Assembly (NCBI GenBank): GCA_001560915.1
Contig: CP014214.1
Location: forward strand, 1,426,001-1,490,000
Source: a methanogenic archaeon ISO4-H5
Lineage (GTDB): Archaea; Thermoplasmatota; Thermoplasmata; Methanomassiliicoccales; Methanomethylophilaceae
DNA length: 64,000 nucleotides
Reading direction: 5' to 3'
Shown: positions 49,198 through 59,515 of the stretch, in pieces
Numbering within the stretch: the stretch's first letter is position 1
Layout of the letters: each line of letters starts with the position of its first letter
Translations under genes and position numbers: made by a program
Notes under the pieces: model-generated
What the model was told of the DNA's origin: nothing
Databases searched by the model: none
Seen by the model: only the letters and a program-made list of their open reading frames with translations

Positions 49198-50705
49198 AGT
49201 TTGGCCTCCGTGATGTAGATGATCTGTTCGTCGTCCAGTACCTCCATGTCGGCGAGGTCGCCAAAGAACTTACCGACCAGGTTGGTTCCGTAGGGCTCCT
49301 CTCCGGTGGGACCGTACTGTTTGCTGTCGATGAGCCTGATACCGATCAGACCGTGGTGCGGCCTGGACTGGTTGGTGACCCCAATCTCTCCCTTCTTGCA
49401 TTTCTTGAAGGGTTCCTGAGGGTAGAGGTTCTGTGCCCTGGGCTCATCGCCGTAGAAGGTTACCATCGGAGAACCGGGGAACGAGAACTGGGTCTTCAGC
49501 TGACCGATGGACTTGTGGCTCAGTCCGGTGACCTTCTTGAAGTAGTGAACGGTGGCTTCATCGTCGGTGGTGATCGAGATGCGGTAGATCCTGTCGCGGG
49601 GTACTCCGAAGGTCTCCACTTCGCCCTTCTTGAGAGCCTCCATGGTCTCCTCCGGTCCCTGGTCGACGATGACCGCGTCATCGGAGGTGTCTCCGGTACG
49701 GATCTGTTTAACTCCGTACTTGGCGAGGAATGCCGCTCCCGCCTTCTGTGTCATCCCGACCGAGATGATGCGGGGAGGGTCGGTCTCCACGGCGATGATG
49801 TCGCCGGCCTGTGCACGGGCCATGAGCGCCATTCCGTCGGTGACCTCTCCGGCGGTGTTGAGGTCGGGGGACACCTGTCTCCTCTCTCTGTAGAAGAGGA
49901 TGTGTCCCTTGCCCACACCCGCATGCCTGACCATTACCTGGCCGACGTCGCGGACGCCGCTGATCTCGGCGTCCAAATCGACGTCCATGTCATCCCTGCA
50001 TCCCATGAAGGTACCGCTTCCCTCGGACACGTTGATGTATCCCTTGGAGGTGATGATGAGGACGTGCTCAGCGGATTTCGGAGACTCGTGCTTCAGGGTG
50101 ACCAGCACACGGGTGCTGATCCTGTAGCCGTCCTCCAGGGGCTGGCTGAGATCCTTGGTGATGATGACGTTGTCCTGACTGGTCTCGGACACGACGGGGT
50201 GGATGTCCACGATGCCCTGCCCTTCCTTGATGAGGTTCAGCAGGTGCCTTCCGACCGTGATCTTTCCGATCTTGCCGGATCCCGCACCGTACGCCTTGGT
50301 GAAATTGGATTTGGCCACCATCAGGTAGGTGGTCTGGTTGTCGTTTCCTCCGAGGGAGAAGAAGCACTCGAAACGGCGGTACATGCCCGCATCCGCGCTG
50401 TAGGGGATGTCGGTGGGGAACGAACCGAACGCCACGAGCTCCTTGTTGGCCCACCTGATGTTGGACCCGACAGCCTCGTCGGCGTATTTCCTGAAGAGCT
50501 TCGCTTCGGGGGTGTCGTACAAGTGGAGAACCATCTCGCCCTGTTCGGTGACGATGGCGAAGTCGTTGGTGACCTCGGTCACCTTCTCGGTGGACAGGTA
50601 GATGGAAACGGTGGAACCTTCCACATACCTCTCGCCGGCGACCGCATCCTTCAGGGTTGCACCCTCTTTGAGGGTCTTCTCCTTCCCGTTGACGAATACC
50701 TTCAT
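49194..50705 (-). CDS. mmp3: Methanogenesis marker protein 3
   Basis: A 503-residue protein of the marker 3 family. The N-terminus looks like a small ubiquitin-like beta-grasp ([20 protein letters not shown]); the C-terminal half contains [17 protein letters not shown] and resembles a cyclophilin-like beta barrel. It is known to associate with MCR activation. It shares the polycistron with mcrC upstream (4-nt overlap). Confidence 0.88.
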   Translation of the reverse strand: MKVFVNGKEKTLKEGATLKDAVAGERYVEGSTVSIYLSTEKVTEVTNDFAIVTEQGEMVLHLYDTPEAKLFRKYADEAVGSNIRWANKELVAFGSFPTDIPYSADAGMYRRFECFFSLGGNDNQTTYLMVAKSNFTKAYGAGSGKIGKITVGRHLLNLIKEGQGIVDIHPVVSETSQDNVIITKDLSQPLEDGYRISTRVLVTLKHESPKSAEHVLIITSKGYINVSEGSGTFMGCRDDMDVDLDAEISGVRDVGQVMVRHAGVGKGHILFYRERRQVSPDLNTAGEVTDGMALMARAQAGDIIAVETDPPRIISVGMTQKAGAAFLAKYGVKQIRTGDTSDDAVIVDQGPEETMEALKKGEVETFGVPRDRIYRISITTDDEATVHYFKKVTGLSHKSIGQLKTQFSFPGSPMVTFYGDEPRAQNLYPQEPFKKCKKGEIGVTNQSRPHHGLIGIRLIDSKQYGPTGEEPYGTNLVGKFFGDLADMEVLDDEQIIYITEAKL

Positions 50706-51322
50706 CTGGATTCCTCCGTGGGAAGGATCTTCTGGAGTTTCGAGGCGATCTCGTCGAGCTTCTCCTGGGGACAGGTGACTCCCCTGACGACGCCGGTGAC
50801 GATGTCCTCGATGGTACCCATGGTACCGATGTTGTCCTTATCGGGCATGACGTCGCGGGTCTTCACGCCGATGGCGGCGAAGTCCTCGAAGTCCACGGGA
50901 CACTGGGCCACCACGACGGCGGGGATGTCCACGTTCCTGAGGATCAGCCTCGCTTTGTAAACGATGTGGTTCCTGACGTTCCCGAGGTGGATCAGCGCCA
51001 CCTTGTACTGCCTTATCCTGTCGACCTCGATGGGATCCAGTCCGAACCTGGATCCGGTGGTGACATCAGGTGCGTCGGTGGGGACTCCGGAACCGGAATT
51101 GACCACCAGGACCGAGGCGTTGATGCCGACCTCCCTGAGGGCATATGTGATCTCGCACACCGGCTTGGTGATGTGCCTCCTCCCGGGACCCATGGCAATG
51201 ACGCAGACGTCCTTGCCGCTCTCGGAGATGGTGGCCCTCTGGGCCAGACCTCCTCCGATTCCGAGTCCCTGGGAGTCCCTGCACTCTACGAAGCTCAGGT
51301 GTCTCCCTATCTGCTGCTTCAT
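50702..51322 (-). CDS. mcrC: Methyl-CoM reductase operon protein C / activation factor
   Basis: A 206-residue McrC protein. Landmarks are [40 protein letters not shown] and [16 protein letters not shown]. In hydrogenotrophic methanogens mcrC lies inside mcrBDCGA; here it heads the marker gene series, as expected in Methanomassiliicoccales. McrC is part of the ATP-dependent complex that reduces F430 Ni. It follows atwA after 25 nt. Confidence 0.92.
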   Translation of the reverse strand: MKQQIGRHLSFVECRDSQGLGIGGGLAQRATISESGKDVCVIAMGPGRRHITKPVCEITYALREVGINASVLVVNSGSGVPTDAPDVTTGSRFGLDPIEVDRIRQYKVALIHLGNVRNHIVYKARLILRNVDIPAVVVAQCPVDFEDFAAIGVKTRDVMPDKDNIGTMGTIEDIVTGVVRGVTCPQEKLDEIASKLQKILPTEESR

Positions 51323-51347
51323 GAACGTATCCTCTGTCTGGTTCAGA

Positions 51348-52943
51348 TCATTCCATGGGTCCGCGGAGCTCGTCGAACTTCTTCATCATGTCCTCAGGCT
51401 TGCCGATGCCCACGACCTTTCCATCCTTCATGAAGGCTGCACGGTCGCAGCAGTTCTTGACGAAGTCCATGTCGTGGCTGACGACGATGAAGGTCTCTCC
51501 GAGGGTCTCCCTGGCGCGGAGGACGGATTTGGCGACGATGACCTTGGTGATGGGGTCCATGGTTCCGGTGGGCTCGTCAAGGAGGACGATACGGGGCTCC
51601 TTGATGAGGACCTGGGCGAAGGCGATCCTCTGACACTCTCCCACGGAGAGGGTGTCGGGGTAGGCCTCGAGGACCCTGTTGACGTCCTTCTTCTCGAATC
51701 CCACGCTGATGAGGACCTGTACGGCCTTCATGCGGGCCAGCTCGGCGGGCATGTTGATTCCGATGCAGGTGGTGAGGTTCTGCAGGACGGTGTCGAACGG
51801 GTAGAGGGTGTACTCCTGGTGGAGGACGCCGATGTAGGGGGTCGCACGGCCCTTGTTCTGGTATCCGTCCTTGGACATGTCGACCCAGTCGTCACCGATA
51901 CGGACCTCCACCTTTCCTTTGGTGGCATTGGACAGACCGCAGATCATCCTGGAAAGGGTGGTCTTGCCTGCGCCGGAGAATCCCACGATGGCGAAGCATT
52001 CCCTCTCGTTGATGTCGAAGGAAACTCCGTCGACGGCTTTGACGACTCCCCTGGATACGGAGAAGAAGTGCTTCTCGGCGTCGGTGAGGCGGACGATCTC
52101 GCTTCCGAGGTTCTCGATCTCGCTCCTGTCGAAGTGGTAACCCTCCATGAACTTCTGGGTGATGGGTTTGGGTTCTCCCTTCATCTTGGTGACTCCACCC
52201 TCGAGCCAGAAGGCCTCGTCCGCCATCTTGTCGATGGCCTCGGGCCAGTGGGAGGCGAACACCATGCAGATGTTGTTCTCCCTGACGTACTGGACCAGTT
52301 TCTGGTGGATGATTTCGGCGGTGTAGGGGTCGAGGGTTCCGGTGGGCTCGTCGGCCAGGAAGAACAGGGGCTTCTTGGCGAGCTGCCTGGCAAGGACGAT
52401 CCTCTGTTTCTCTCCTCCGGACAGGTCACGCGCGATGTGCATGGTCCTGTGGCTCATGTGTACGAATTCGAGGAGGGCGATGGCCTTCTCCACACGGTTG
52501 GGGGTATCGGTACCGATGGCCTCCAATACGTTCTCGATGACTGTGAGGTCTCCCCAGAGAGCGAAGGTCCTCTGGAGCATGATGGCAACCCTGTTCTTGA
52601 TGGCCTCCCTCATGGCGTCGTATTCCTTGAGGGCCCAGAAGTCCACATCGATGCGCTCGGTGTCCCCGTTGCAGATCTTACAGGCCGATCCCTCGTAGGG
52701 GAGTCCGAGATGCCTGCATTTGACGCAGCAGGTGACGTGGTAGATGACGCGCCCGGAGTCGGGCTGGTACTCGGGGTTTCCCCTCAGCATGTGGAGGAGC
52801 ACGCTCTTACCTGCACCGCTCTTTCCGATGAGTCCGGTGATCTGGCCGGTGCGGATTACAGCGCTGAAGTTGTCAAGTACGACCTTACCGTTGAATTTCT
52901 TCGTAACGTTCTCAATCGTGATCAGTTCGACCGGTTGTGACAT
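51348..52943 (-). CDS. atwA: MCR activation component A2 (AtwA), double ABC ATPase
   Basis: A 531-residue ATP-binding protein with two ABC modules. The first has Walker A GKSGAGKS (residues about 38-45), signature LSGGEKQR and [11 protein letters not shown]; the second has GFSGAGKTT, signature LSVGECQR and [11 protein letters not shown]. Between the Walker A and signature of module 1 lie two Cys pairs (CCVKC and CKIC), a zinc or Fe-S site. A2 supplies ATP for reductive activation of MCR. It has a TATATA promoter at 52966-52971 and probably a leaderless mRNA; first gene of the nine-gene run to 45183. Confidence 0.95.
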   Translation of the reverse strand: MSQPVELITIENVTKKFNGKVVLDNFSAVIRTGQITGLIGKSGAGKSVLLHMLRGNPEYQPDSGRVIYHVTCCVKCRHLGLPYEGSACKICNGDTERIDVDFWALKEYDAMREAIKNRVAIMLQRTFALWGDLTVIENVLEAIGTDTPNRVEKAIALLEFVHMSHRTMHIARDLSGGEKQRIVLARQLAKKPLFFLADEPTGTLDPYTAEIIHQKLVQYVRENNICMVFASHWPEAIDKMADEAFWLEGGVTKMKGEPKPITQKFMEGYHFDRSEIENLGSEIVRLTDAEKHFFSVSRGVVKAVDGVSFDINERECFAIVGFSGAGKTTLSRMICGLSNATKGKVEVRIGDDWVDMSKDGYQNKGRATPYIGVLHQEYTLYPFDTVLQNLTTCIGINMPAELARMKAVQVLISVGFEKKDVNRVLEAYPDTLSVGECQRIAFAQVLIKEPRIVLLDEPTGTMDPITKVIVAKSVLRARETLGETFIVVSHDMDFVKNCCDRAAFMKDGKVVGIGKPEDMMKKFDELRGPME

Positions 52944-52965
52944 ACTTTGTCTTATTACGCGCGAC

Positions 52966-52971
52966 TATATA
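52966..52971 (-). promoter_or_regulatory. TATA box of the atwA-mmp operon
   Basis: TATATA lies 23-28 bp upstream of the atwA start codon on the minus strand, the archaeal spacing for a leaderless transcript. A second, divergent TATAAATA at 53060-53067 serves the DUF4443-DUF2111 gene. Confidence 0.65.
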
Positions 52972-53090
52972 TGGGTCACTACTCACCCTTTCAATGCACC
53001 GATTCGTCATTTTTGGATGTCTGGGTTATCTGATTAACTGATATTCGAAGATTGAGGGGTATAAATATTGGATGAATCATATATCCATCA

Positions 53091-54056
53091 ATGGCATCAC
53101 TGGAAATGCGTTCACGCATGGGCGGACCGGTACCCAAGTTCAAAGATTACCACATCTGGAAAACTTTGTATTTCCTCAGCAGGGAATCCCCTATCGGACG
53201 CAAGAAGCTCGCTTCGCTTCTCGGCATCGGCGAAGGCAGTACCAGGACCATCCTCTCGATCCTTCAGGAGGAAGGAAGCACGCTCATCAGGAAGAACGGT
53301 GTCTCGCTGACCCCCGACGGGAAGAAGGCCTGGGACCGTGTTGCCATGGCTCTGGCACCGCTCAACGTAGACGCTCTGACCATCGGCGACTGCAACTGCG
53401 CGGTGCTCGTCCCCAATGCGGCCGACCGTGTGAAATACGGCTGCGAGGAGAGGGACAATGCCATCCTGTCCGGTGCCACAGGCGCCACGACTCTCATTTT
53501 CACCAAAGGTTCGCTCATCTTCCCGGGCAACGAATACCCCGTGGATACCAAAGCGGACAAGGCCATCAGGACCACTTTCAACCTCCGCGAGGGCGATGTC
53601 ATAATCATCGGGACCGCCCCCACCATGGCGGCCGCCGAGGAAGGAGCCGTGTCCGCAGGACTCAAACTGCTTGGAGGATTGCATAAGACCCAGACGGTCG
53701 AACAGCCCTCCGGTTCCATGAACTCCATCAACGAACTTCTGGCTATGTCTTTCATGATCCACGACCTGGTCGGAGGACTCCCGGTCTGCGCCAAAAGCAA
53801 GGACGACCTCGGCATCCGTATCGAGAACGGGGCCGTCGTGGACAACGCATACACAGGTGCCGTTCTGGAGGAAGTGCTCAAGGTGGGCACCACCATCAGA
53901 AGGGTCGCCACCTCCGGTCCCTACAAGGGAATCAGGGTAATCGTGACCCCCCTGGAAGTCAACAACAAGGTCGTGGCCGCCATCGGTGTCGTCGACATCA
54001 GGAGCATGGCGGGAATCACAAATCTCATCCGTCTCCACGAAGACGACGAACTTTGA
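53091..54056 (+). CDS. DUF4443 winged-helix regulator with DUF2111 domain
   Basis: A 321-residue protein. The N-terminal part (YHIWKTLYFLSRESPIGRKK, GEGSTRTILSILQEEGSTLI) is a winged helix of the DUF4443 type. Residues about 105-200 carry a beta-rich CTP/sensor-like segment (GATGATTLIFTKGS). The C-terminal about 100 residues (VGGLPVCAKSKDDLGIRIENG, GPYKGIRVIVTPLEV) match DUF2111, found in methanogens. It starts 24 nt after a TATAAATA, so leaderless. Divergent from atwA and beside mcr; a local regulator of MCR genes is a reasonable hypothesis. Confidence 0.82.
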   Translation: MASLEMRSRMGGPVPKFKDYHIWKTLYFLSRESPIGRKKLASLLGIGEGSTRTILSILQEEGSTLIRKNGVSLTPDGKKAWDRVAMALAPLNVDALTIGDCNCAVLVPNAADRVKYGCEERDNAILSGATGATTLIFTKGSLIFPGNEYPVDTKADKAIRTTFNLREGDVIIIGTAPTMAAAEEGAVSAGLKLLGGLHKTQTVEQPSGSMNSINELLAMSFMIHDLVGGLPVCAKSKDDLGIRIENGAVVDNAYTGAVLEEVLKVGTTIRRVATSGPYKGIRVIVTPLEVNNKVVAAIGVVDIRSMAGITNLIRLHEDDEL

Positions 54057-54063
54057 GAAGGCA

Positions 54064-54627
54064 ATGATTATGGCTGATCCGGAACTCCCATTGGAGATTA
54101 TCAGGAAAATGAAGGGTGTGCGTTATGCGTTCTATCTCAATCACGAGACCATCGACAAGATGGTCAAGGAAGAGGCGACAGTTAGGGCGGCAGGCGGCAA
54201 GATCAATGCCGAGAACGCCGGATTCAACGAAGCCGTGAAGAGGGACCACATCATCGCCATCGTCAAGGATCCCCGCTTCAGACCCCCGCCGGAACCCACA
54301 GTCATTCTCACCGACGGCGTCGGAAGGAAGCTCGGGGAAGAGGTATTCCCCACCAACAAAGCGGATTATGACAACAGGACCGACATCGTATGGATGTTCG
54401 ATTCCTTCGTCCTGTTCCCCAATGTCAAGGGAGAAGGCAAAGAGAAATTCGTCATGCCCCCCGTGAGCTTCCCGGAACTCAATCCCTCCAACGGATGCAA
54501 GGATGTCGTGTCCTGCAGTCCCGCACCCACCACCGACAGACTCATGCGCGAGAGCAACGGTCTGAAGGACGATGCCCGTTTCGCATCGGTTCTGGTGGCC
54601 TTCAACGACTGTCCCGTCACGGAATAA
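54064..54627 (+). CDS. Methanogen-type protein of unknown function next to mcr
   Basis: A 187-residue acidic protein (MADPELPLEIIRKMKGVRYA). Segments such as FRPPPEPTVILTDGVGRKLGEE and PVSFPELNPSNGCKDVVSCSPAPTTD appear designed rather than random, but no family is recognised. Starts at 54064 or 54070 are both possible. It follows the DUF4443-DUF2111 gene by 7 nt, so they share an mRNA. A T8 tract at 54649-54656 may terminate it. Context suggests a link to MCR. Confidence 0.6.
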   Translation: MIMADPELPLEIIRKMKGVRYAFYLNHETIDKMVKEEATVRAAGGKINAENAGFNEAVKRDHIIAIVKDPRFRPPPEPTVILTDGVGRKLGEEVFPTNKADYDNRTDIVWMFDSFVLFPNVKGEGKEKFVMPPVSFPELNPSNGCKDVVSCSPAPTTDRLMRESNGLKDDARFASVLVAFNDCPVTE

Positions 54628-54670
54628 TCGTCACATCTGGGTCATCGTTTTTTTTGCTTGAATTGTTAAT

Positions 54671-54700
54671 GTAAAAAAGGGGCCCTGCCCGAAGGCAGGG
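54671..54700 (-). terminator. Terminator of the mcr operon
   Basis: CCCTGCC-CGAA-GGCAGGG (54683-54700) makes a perfect 7-bp stem with a tetraloop; on the minus strand it is followed by CCCCTTTTTTAC. Located 34 nt beyond the DUF2098 stop codon. Confidence 0.8.
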
Positions 54701-54733
54701 TAAGTGGTTTGAGGTGTGGCCCAAGGAGCCGGA

Positions 54734-55012
54734 TCATCCACCTCCGCTGGGCATCATCTCGGAGATATCGACTTCCTTCTCCATTTTGTTGAGGTCGTCG
54801 ACACTCGTGGTGCCCTTGAAGGTCTTGGTTTCCTTCTCCTTGTAAGAGACCGTCTTGTACTCCGAAGCATCCGCTGGAACGAGCGTTGAGCTCACATAGA
54901 AGAGCCCGGTACGGTCCAGTTTTACCCAGACCTTTCCGTCCTCTTCCTTGATCTCGACCACCTTTCCGACGGTGTTGGTCGGGACGTACTTGACGATGTC
55001 TCCTTTGTCCAT
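54734..55012 (-). CDS. DUF2098 protein downstream of mcrA
   Basis: A 92-residue small beta-barrel-like protein (MDKGDIVKYVPTNTVGKVVE, KVWVKLDRTGLFYVSSTLV), matching DUF2098, a family confined to methanogens. The Lys/Thr-rich tail ends in MMPSGGG. It begins 8 nt after mcrA and before the operon terminator, so it is co-transcribed with MCR and may assist its assembly or stability. No direct function is known. Confidence 0.82.
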   Translation of the reverse strand: MDKGDIVKYVPTNTVGKVVEIKEEDGKVWVKLDRTGLFYVSSTLVPADASEYKTVSYKEKETKTFKGTTSVDDLNKMEKEVDISEMMPSGGG

Positions 55013-55020
55013 TTACGCTT

Positions 55021-56682
55021 TCATCCCTTGATGACTGCGGTCCTCTCTCCGGCAGGGACGAACTCCCTGAGTCCTCCGCGTCCGAACTCTTTGGTAACGT
55101 TAGCGAAGTCGAAGACGAGGTCCTTGTCGGAGAATGCGACCTTGATCATGGGGTTGGCGACGAATGCGTCTCCACGAGCGAGGTGAGCTGCCTTGGGGAT
55201 ACCTGCGTATCCGGAAAGGTGTCCGACGTTCATTGCGTAGTTGGGGTAGTTAGGACCACGGAGCTCCATGGGCAGACCCTCATCGGACCTGTATGCATAG
55301 GAGTTCGCGGAACCGCACTGGTCCTGCAGGTCGAATCCGTAGAATCCGAGCCTTCCGGTCCTCTCCTTGTGCTGGAGCATGGACTGGTACCAGGCGTTCA
55401 GACCGTTGTCAGCAACTCCGGTTGCCATAGCGGTGATGATACCGGTGGATGCGGCGGTAACGGTTGCCCTCTGGGATCCTCCGAAGTGGATCTCCATAAC
55501 GGCGGGGTACCTCTCGTACATCTCAAGTGCGTAGGAGGAGATCTCGTCGGCGAGCTTGAGCTGTTTCTTGTAGTCGTCGGGCTTGACACCGCAGAATCCG
55601 CCGTAGCGGTCTTTGATGGTGTCGATTCCGTGGTAGACGTAGTCCTCAAGGATGTTGTCGGTGTATGCTGCGGTAGCGTACTGGGTGAATCCGACTCCAC
55701 CGGACATGTATCCACCGAGGTAGACCTGGTCGTAGATACCGGCTGCGAGAGCAACGGTCTCGAGTGCTGCACGTCCAGGGTCGTCAGGGTAGACACGGTC
55801 GGACTGGACCATATCGTCGAGGAATCCGAAGGTGATTCCTCCGGGCTCGTTGGGTCCCCTGACACGCCTTGCGGGCATCATGGATCCCATGGTGATGGAC
55901 TGGTGCTTTGCGGAGTATGCGAAGTCAGCGATGGCTGCCTCTCCGGCTGCGAGTTTGTAGGCGGAGATGAATGCCATGGAAATCTGCATTGCTGCGTGCC
56001 TGGAGACGGTTCCTCCATCCATGAGCCTTCCGACCATGGTGGGGACACGGACAGCCTGCATGAAAGTGTTTCCGATTGCTTTCTTCAGCTGTGCTGCCTG
56101 CTCCTTGGGGAAGTTCTTGTTGATGTCGATAACGAACCTGGGGTCGATCTCATCAATAAGGTCATCGTTTCCGGAGAAGACTTTGACGTAAGAGTCTGCA
56201 ACGAGTGCAGGGTTGCACTCTGCCATGTGCTCCTGAACGACTGCTCCTCCAGGCATGGTGTGGTTGACGACTTCAAGGTAGTTGGAGATGGTCTCGGGGG
56301 TGACCTCCTTTCCAAGCCTCTTTTCGATGGTCTGGTGAGGGAAGTCGAGTCCGACGAGGACAGTCCTCCTGATGTCGTCCCATGCCTGCTGGATTGCAGG
56401 GTTGTTGATGCAGTGAAGGTCATCGGGCTCTACGAAGATGTCAGTGTGGGACAGCTGGTAGGGCATCCAGGACCTCTGTCCGAGAGGAACTCCGATGTCC
56501 TCGTTCATCATGGGGAATCCACGTTTCTTGGCGATCTCCGCGGCGGTAGCCTGGAGCTCAACTTTCCTCTTGGACTGTTTCCAACCGCCGTAGCAGTAGT
56601 ACTTGGTGTCCATCTGGGTGGGTTCTTCCTTGAACTTCTTCTTGCATGCTTCAAGGAAAAGTTTCTGATCTTTTGCAGCCAT
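55021..56682 (-). CDS. mcrA: Methyl-coenzyme M reductase subunit alpha
   Basis: The 553-residue catalytic subunit that binds F430 and forms methane from methyl-CoM and CoB. Hallmark sequences are intact: [20 protein letters not shown] (modified Arg region), the MCR signature [32 protein letters not shown] (thioglycine region) and [20 protein letters not shown]. The ATG at 56682, with GGTGAG upstream, is chosen over a GTG two codons earlier; it lies 2 nt after the mcrG stop. Single MCR type; no mrt-like second copy is in the window. Confidence 0.98.
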   Translation of the reverse strand: MAAKDQKLFLEACKKKFKEEPTQMDTKYYCYGGWKQSKRKVELQATAAEIAKKRGFPMMNEDIGVPLGQRSWMPYQLSHTDIFVEPDDLHCINNPAIQQAWDDIRRTVLVGLDFPHQTIEKRLGKEVTPETISNYLEVVNHTMPGGAVVQEHMAECNPALVADSYVKVFSGNDDLIDEIDPRFVIDINKNFPKEQAAQLKKAIGNTFMQAVRVPTMVGRLMDGGTVSRHAAMQISMAFISAYKLAAGEAAIADFAYSAKHQSITMGSMMPARRVRGPNEPGGITFGFLDDMVQSDRVYPDDPGRAALETVALAAGIYDQVYLGGYMSGGVGFTQYATAAYTDNILEDYVYHGIDTIKDRYGGFCGVKPDDYKKQLKLADEISSYALEMYERYPAVMEIHFGGSQRATVTAASTGIITAMATGVADNGLNAWYQSMLQHKERTGRLGFYGFDLQDQCGSANSYAYRSDEGLPMELRGPNYPNYAMNVGHLSGYAGIPKAAHLARGDAFVANPMIKVAFSDKDLVFDFANVTKEFGRGGLREFVPAGERTAVIKG

Positions 56683-56684
56683 TT

Positions 56685-57461
56685 TCACTCACCTTTTACA
56701 TCGAAGGGCCTGAATCCGCCGAGGGTCCTGAGTTTGTGAATCCTGAGGTAGAAGTCGGTCACTTCTTTGTCGTCCCTCATGTCGACGCCATCTGCTCTGA
56801 AGATGGTGGTCCTCTTCTTGAGGTCGGACATGGATGCGGGCTTTCCGACATAGATCTTCTTGTCGAGAGGCAGCGCAACCTGGTCTTTCACATACATAAC
56901 TTCTTTCTTCTTGTCGTCCCAGAGGTACCTCTGCCAGCCGTCGAACATAAGTCCGTGCTCGTCGAGACGGCAGGAGTGTCCGTGAACGGTTGCTCCCCTG
57001 ATACCGGTAAGGGCGGGGTCGAAGGTCTCGTTGTCGATAAGCTCTTTTGCAACCTGCTCGAGGTTCCTCTCACGCATCTCGATGATCTGCCTTCCGGAAA
57101 GGGTTCCGGTGTCGACTCCCCTGTACCTGGAAAGGTACATCCATGCCCTCTGGTAGGGAGAGATGGGTGCGAAGTAGACGGAGTCGGTGAACTGGATGTA
57201 CCTGACACGGTCTCCAGCGGCGGCTCCCTCGATGGGGGTGACGAGTTTCCTGATGGGGCACTCGGGCTCGTTGGCCTCGGTGATCGGGGGGTGGATGCTC
57301 TTGTAAGCCTCTCCAGGGGCCCTGTGTCCCATAATCCTTACAACATCGTCCATGGGGACGTCACGAAGCTGTTTGAGCTTCACTTTGGGATCCAGGTACC
57401 TGCGCCTGTTTTTGGCGGGGGTGGTGGTTCCCGGGAAGAACTGTCTCTTGTATTTTGCCAT
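56685..57461 (-). CDS. mcrG: Methyl-coenzyme M reductase subunit gamma
   Basis: The 258-residue gamma subunit of the (alpha beta gamma)2 enzyme. Family traits are [40 protein letters not shown] and [20 protein letters not shown]. It contributes residues to the substrate channel. Two nt separate it from mcrD and from mcrA, so translation is coupled. Confidence 0.97.
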   Translation of the reverse strand: MAKYKRQFFPGTTTPAKNRRRYLDPKVKLKQLRDVPMDDVVRIMGHRAPGEAYKSIHPPITEANEPECPIRKLVTPIEGAAAGDRVRYIQFTDSVYFAPISPYQRAWMYLSRYRGVDTGTLSGRQIIEMRERNLEQVAKELIDNETFDPALTGIRGATVHGHSCRLDEHGLMFDGWQRYLWDDKKKEVMYVKDQVALPLDKKIYVGKPASMSDLKKRTTIFRADGVDMRDDKEVTDFYLRIHKLRTLGGFRPFDVKGE

Positions 57462-57463
57462 AA

Positions 57464-57889
57464 TTAAGCACTCCTATAGTCGTGAAGGGATGGTCTGTAT
57501 TTCGAGTACCTGCCTACGTCGATGGTATAACCATCAGGGATGGTCCGATCGAAGGCAGCTTTGATCTCGTCTACCGTCTTGTCCATTTCAGCCTCATCGG
57601 TGACGGAGAGCTCGATGTAGAAAGCGCCCACCAGACAGTGGAGCTCCACCTCGTGTCCGTTCACGTGAATCACCTTGCGCTCAGTGTGATTGTTGGCAAG
57701 TCCCTTGGCGGGGCCGCTGCTGATCGTCCTGGGCAGACTCTCTCCGCTCATGTTGATCTGGCGGAGGTTGGGAATGACGTCGATGTCATTCAGAATCTTC
57801 TCGGTGGTCTCGGCGCTGAGGAGACGGTTCGTCATCACGCGGACCTCTGGAAGAGGGACGTTCGCGTAATCAACGGTTGGGGTAGACAT
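57464..57889 (-). CDS. mcrD: Methyl-coenzyme M reductase operon protein D
   Basis: A 141-residue McrD protein (VRVMTNRLLSAETTEKILND, INMSGESLPRTISSGPAKGL, YYIDVGRYSKY-like C-terminus). It is not part of the mature enzyme; it binds unactivated MCR and is thought to act in assembly or cofactor delivery. Located between mcrB and mcrG, with mcrC absent from the operon. Confidence 0.94.
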   Translation of the reverse strand: MSTPTVDYANVPLPEVRVMTNRLLSAETTEKILNDIDVIPNLRQINMSGESLPRTISSGPAKGLANNHTERKVIHVNGHEVELHCLVGAFYIELSVTDEAEMDKTVDEIKAAFDRTIPDGYTIDVGRYSKYRPSLHDYRSA

Positions 57890-57907
57890 GTACAGACCTC
57901 AATCTCC

Positions 57908-59236
57908 TCAGATTTTGTTCTTAATCTTCTTAGCCTCTGCTCCAACGATCTGGAGGGGGGTGTTGAATTCGGGCATTCCTCCGAAGATCTTCTGGAATAC
58001 ACCAGAGGTCTTCTCTGCGGAGAAGAACTGGGTTCCTCCGTCAAGGCAGTTTCCTGCAGTGACAGCGGGGATGAGAGTTCCTTTTGCGTGCCTGGTAACG
58101 ACGTGGTTTCCGTGGAACAGTCCAGGACCTCCTCCTCCGTAGATGGAGTGAGAGAAGAAGGACATTCCGACTCCGACTCCCTCTGCACGTCCGTAGTCGA
58201 CTCCAGGGAGTCCGGACTCGTGCTCGAGCAGGTCGTTGTAGTACAGAACAGTGGAGGGGACTCCCTGTGCTGCCCTTGCGGCTCCGACGTTCACCATAAC
58301 TGCGGCAACCTCTCCGGCTGCTGCGTATGCGTTCCAGAGGGGAAGGTCATCGGTGGTGTATACCTTGTATCCAGAGGGGAGGACCTCTTTTACGCGGATG
58401 ACACCGTCAGCGATTGCCCTCTCCATGAGGGACTCGATAACAGTTCCGACAGTTCCGGTCTTTCCGTTCTTCTTGACGAGAGAGTATACGATGTTGTTGG
58501 CGTTCATTCCCTGGTATGCGAGGGACAGAAGGTGCTGCCTCTCGAAGGGTCCGACTGCGTCACCCATCTCGTATGCGGCGCAGGTCTCGAAGATTGCGGA
58601 CAGGGCGACACCCTGCATTGCGTTCCTCTTGACAAGTGCAACGACGTGGTTGGACATGATGTTCCTAAGTGCGAATCCGGCACCCTCGTTGTTCTGGGGG
58701 ACCTCAAGAATGGTCTTGATGTTGGATCCGACGAAGTTGACGGTCTGAGGGTATTTACCCCAGACTGCGGCCTTGACCATGTTGGCTTTGTACATAGGCA
58801 CTTTGTACCTAGTGATGATAGCCTCGGTGACTGCTGCAGCGACGCTGGTGAATCCAGTGGTGTACTCGATTCCTGCATCGGTCCTCGCCTGAGGGACGAT
58901 AACGACAAGGGTCTTTCCTTCGTCGATGACGTTAACGACAGTGTCGTCGCCGTCTACGACCTGGACCATCTCCTTGATGTCCTTTGCGAGTTTCTCTGCA
59001 TCCTTGACGAGATCGGCTTTGATCTCTTTACCCTGGATGATGTTGCCAGCGATTGCGCCGGTTGCCAGTGCATTCTGGATTCCTGCGAGACTGACTCCGA
59101 TAGTCCTCTTGGTCAGGGAAGCAATTTTCTGGATTGCTTTGTTCCTGAGGGGGCTAAGGGCTTCCAGCGGCACATCTTTAGCAATGCGCTTGCCGTAGTC
59201 ATCATACAAGTCAATTTTGTCCTCGTATTTTGGCAT
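57908..59236 (-). CDS. mcrB: Methyl-coenzyme M reductase subunit beta
   Basis: The 442-residue beta subunit. Family sequences include IDLYDDYGKRIAKDVPLEAL at the N-terminus, GYKVYTTDDLPLWNAYAAAG, and SIYGGGGPGLFHGNHVVTRH towards the C-terminus, which helps bind coenzyme B. First gene of mcrBDGA; preceded by an excellent Shine-Dalgarno AAGGAGGT. Confidence 0.97.
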   Translation of the reverse strand: MPKYEDKIDLYDDYGKRIAKDVPLEALSPLRNKAIQKIASLTKRTIGVSLAGIQNALATGAIAGNIIQGKEIKADLVKDAEKLAKDIKEMVQVVDGDDTVVNVIDEGKTLVVIVPQARTDAGIEYTTGFTSVAAAVTEAIITRYKVPMYKANMVKAAVWGKYPQTVNFVGSNIKTILEVPQNNEGAGFALRNIMSNHVVALVKRNAMQGVALSAIFETCAAYEMGDAVGPFERQHLLSLAYQGMNANNIVYSLVKKNGKTGTVGTVIESLMERAIADGVIRVKEVLPSGYKVYTTDDLPLWNAYAAAGEVAAVMVNVGAARAAQGVPSTVLYYNDLLEHESGLPGVDYGRAEGVGVGMSFFSHSIYGGGGPGLFHGNHVVTRHAKGTLIPAVTAGNCLDGGTQFFSAEKTSGVFQKIFGGMPEFNTPLQIVGAEAKKIKNKI

Positions 59237-59330
59237 TTTATACCTCCTTTTTATTCATTCACGCCGAAAAAGTGAATTCTCAGCGTTCCTCTTGCAAAAG
59301 TGCGTCATGCCTCGTAATAATATAAAGTCA
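59237..59330 (-). promoter_or_regulatory. Promoter, leader and ribosome-binding site of mcrBDGA
   Basis: On the minus strand a TATA element TTTATATT (59319-59326) precedes a leader of about 60 nt, ending in AAGGAGGT (59242-59249) five bases before the mcrB ATG. ATTCAC/GTGAAT (59257-59262 with 59272-59277) can form a small leader hairpin. The remaining 59331-59515 is AT-rich DNA without a gene; T runs near 59345-59350 could end the DUF169 transcript. Confidence 0.65.
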
Positions 59331-59515
59331 TTGGAAAAATCGCATTTTTTGAGCAAAAAAGTAAATTTGGATATATTTTCGGCAACCTGAAAAATCTGCC
59401 AAACAACATTTCGCCGATTCGGGTTTTATTTATAATTTAGGTTCAGTGTTACAAAAACAGCATAATATGCATAAAAAATGTTTGTAAAAAGGTTTGTTAG
59501 GGGCGTATGCGGACT

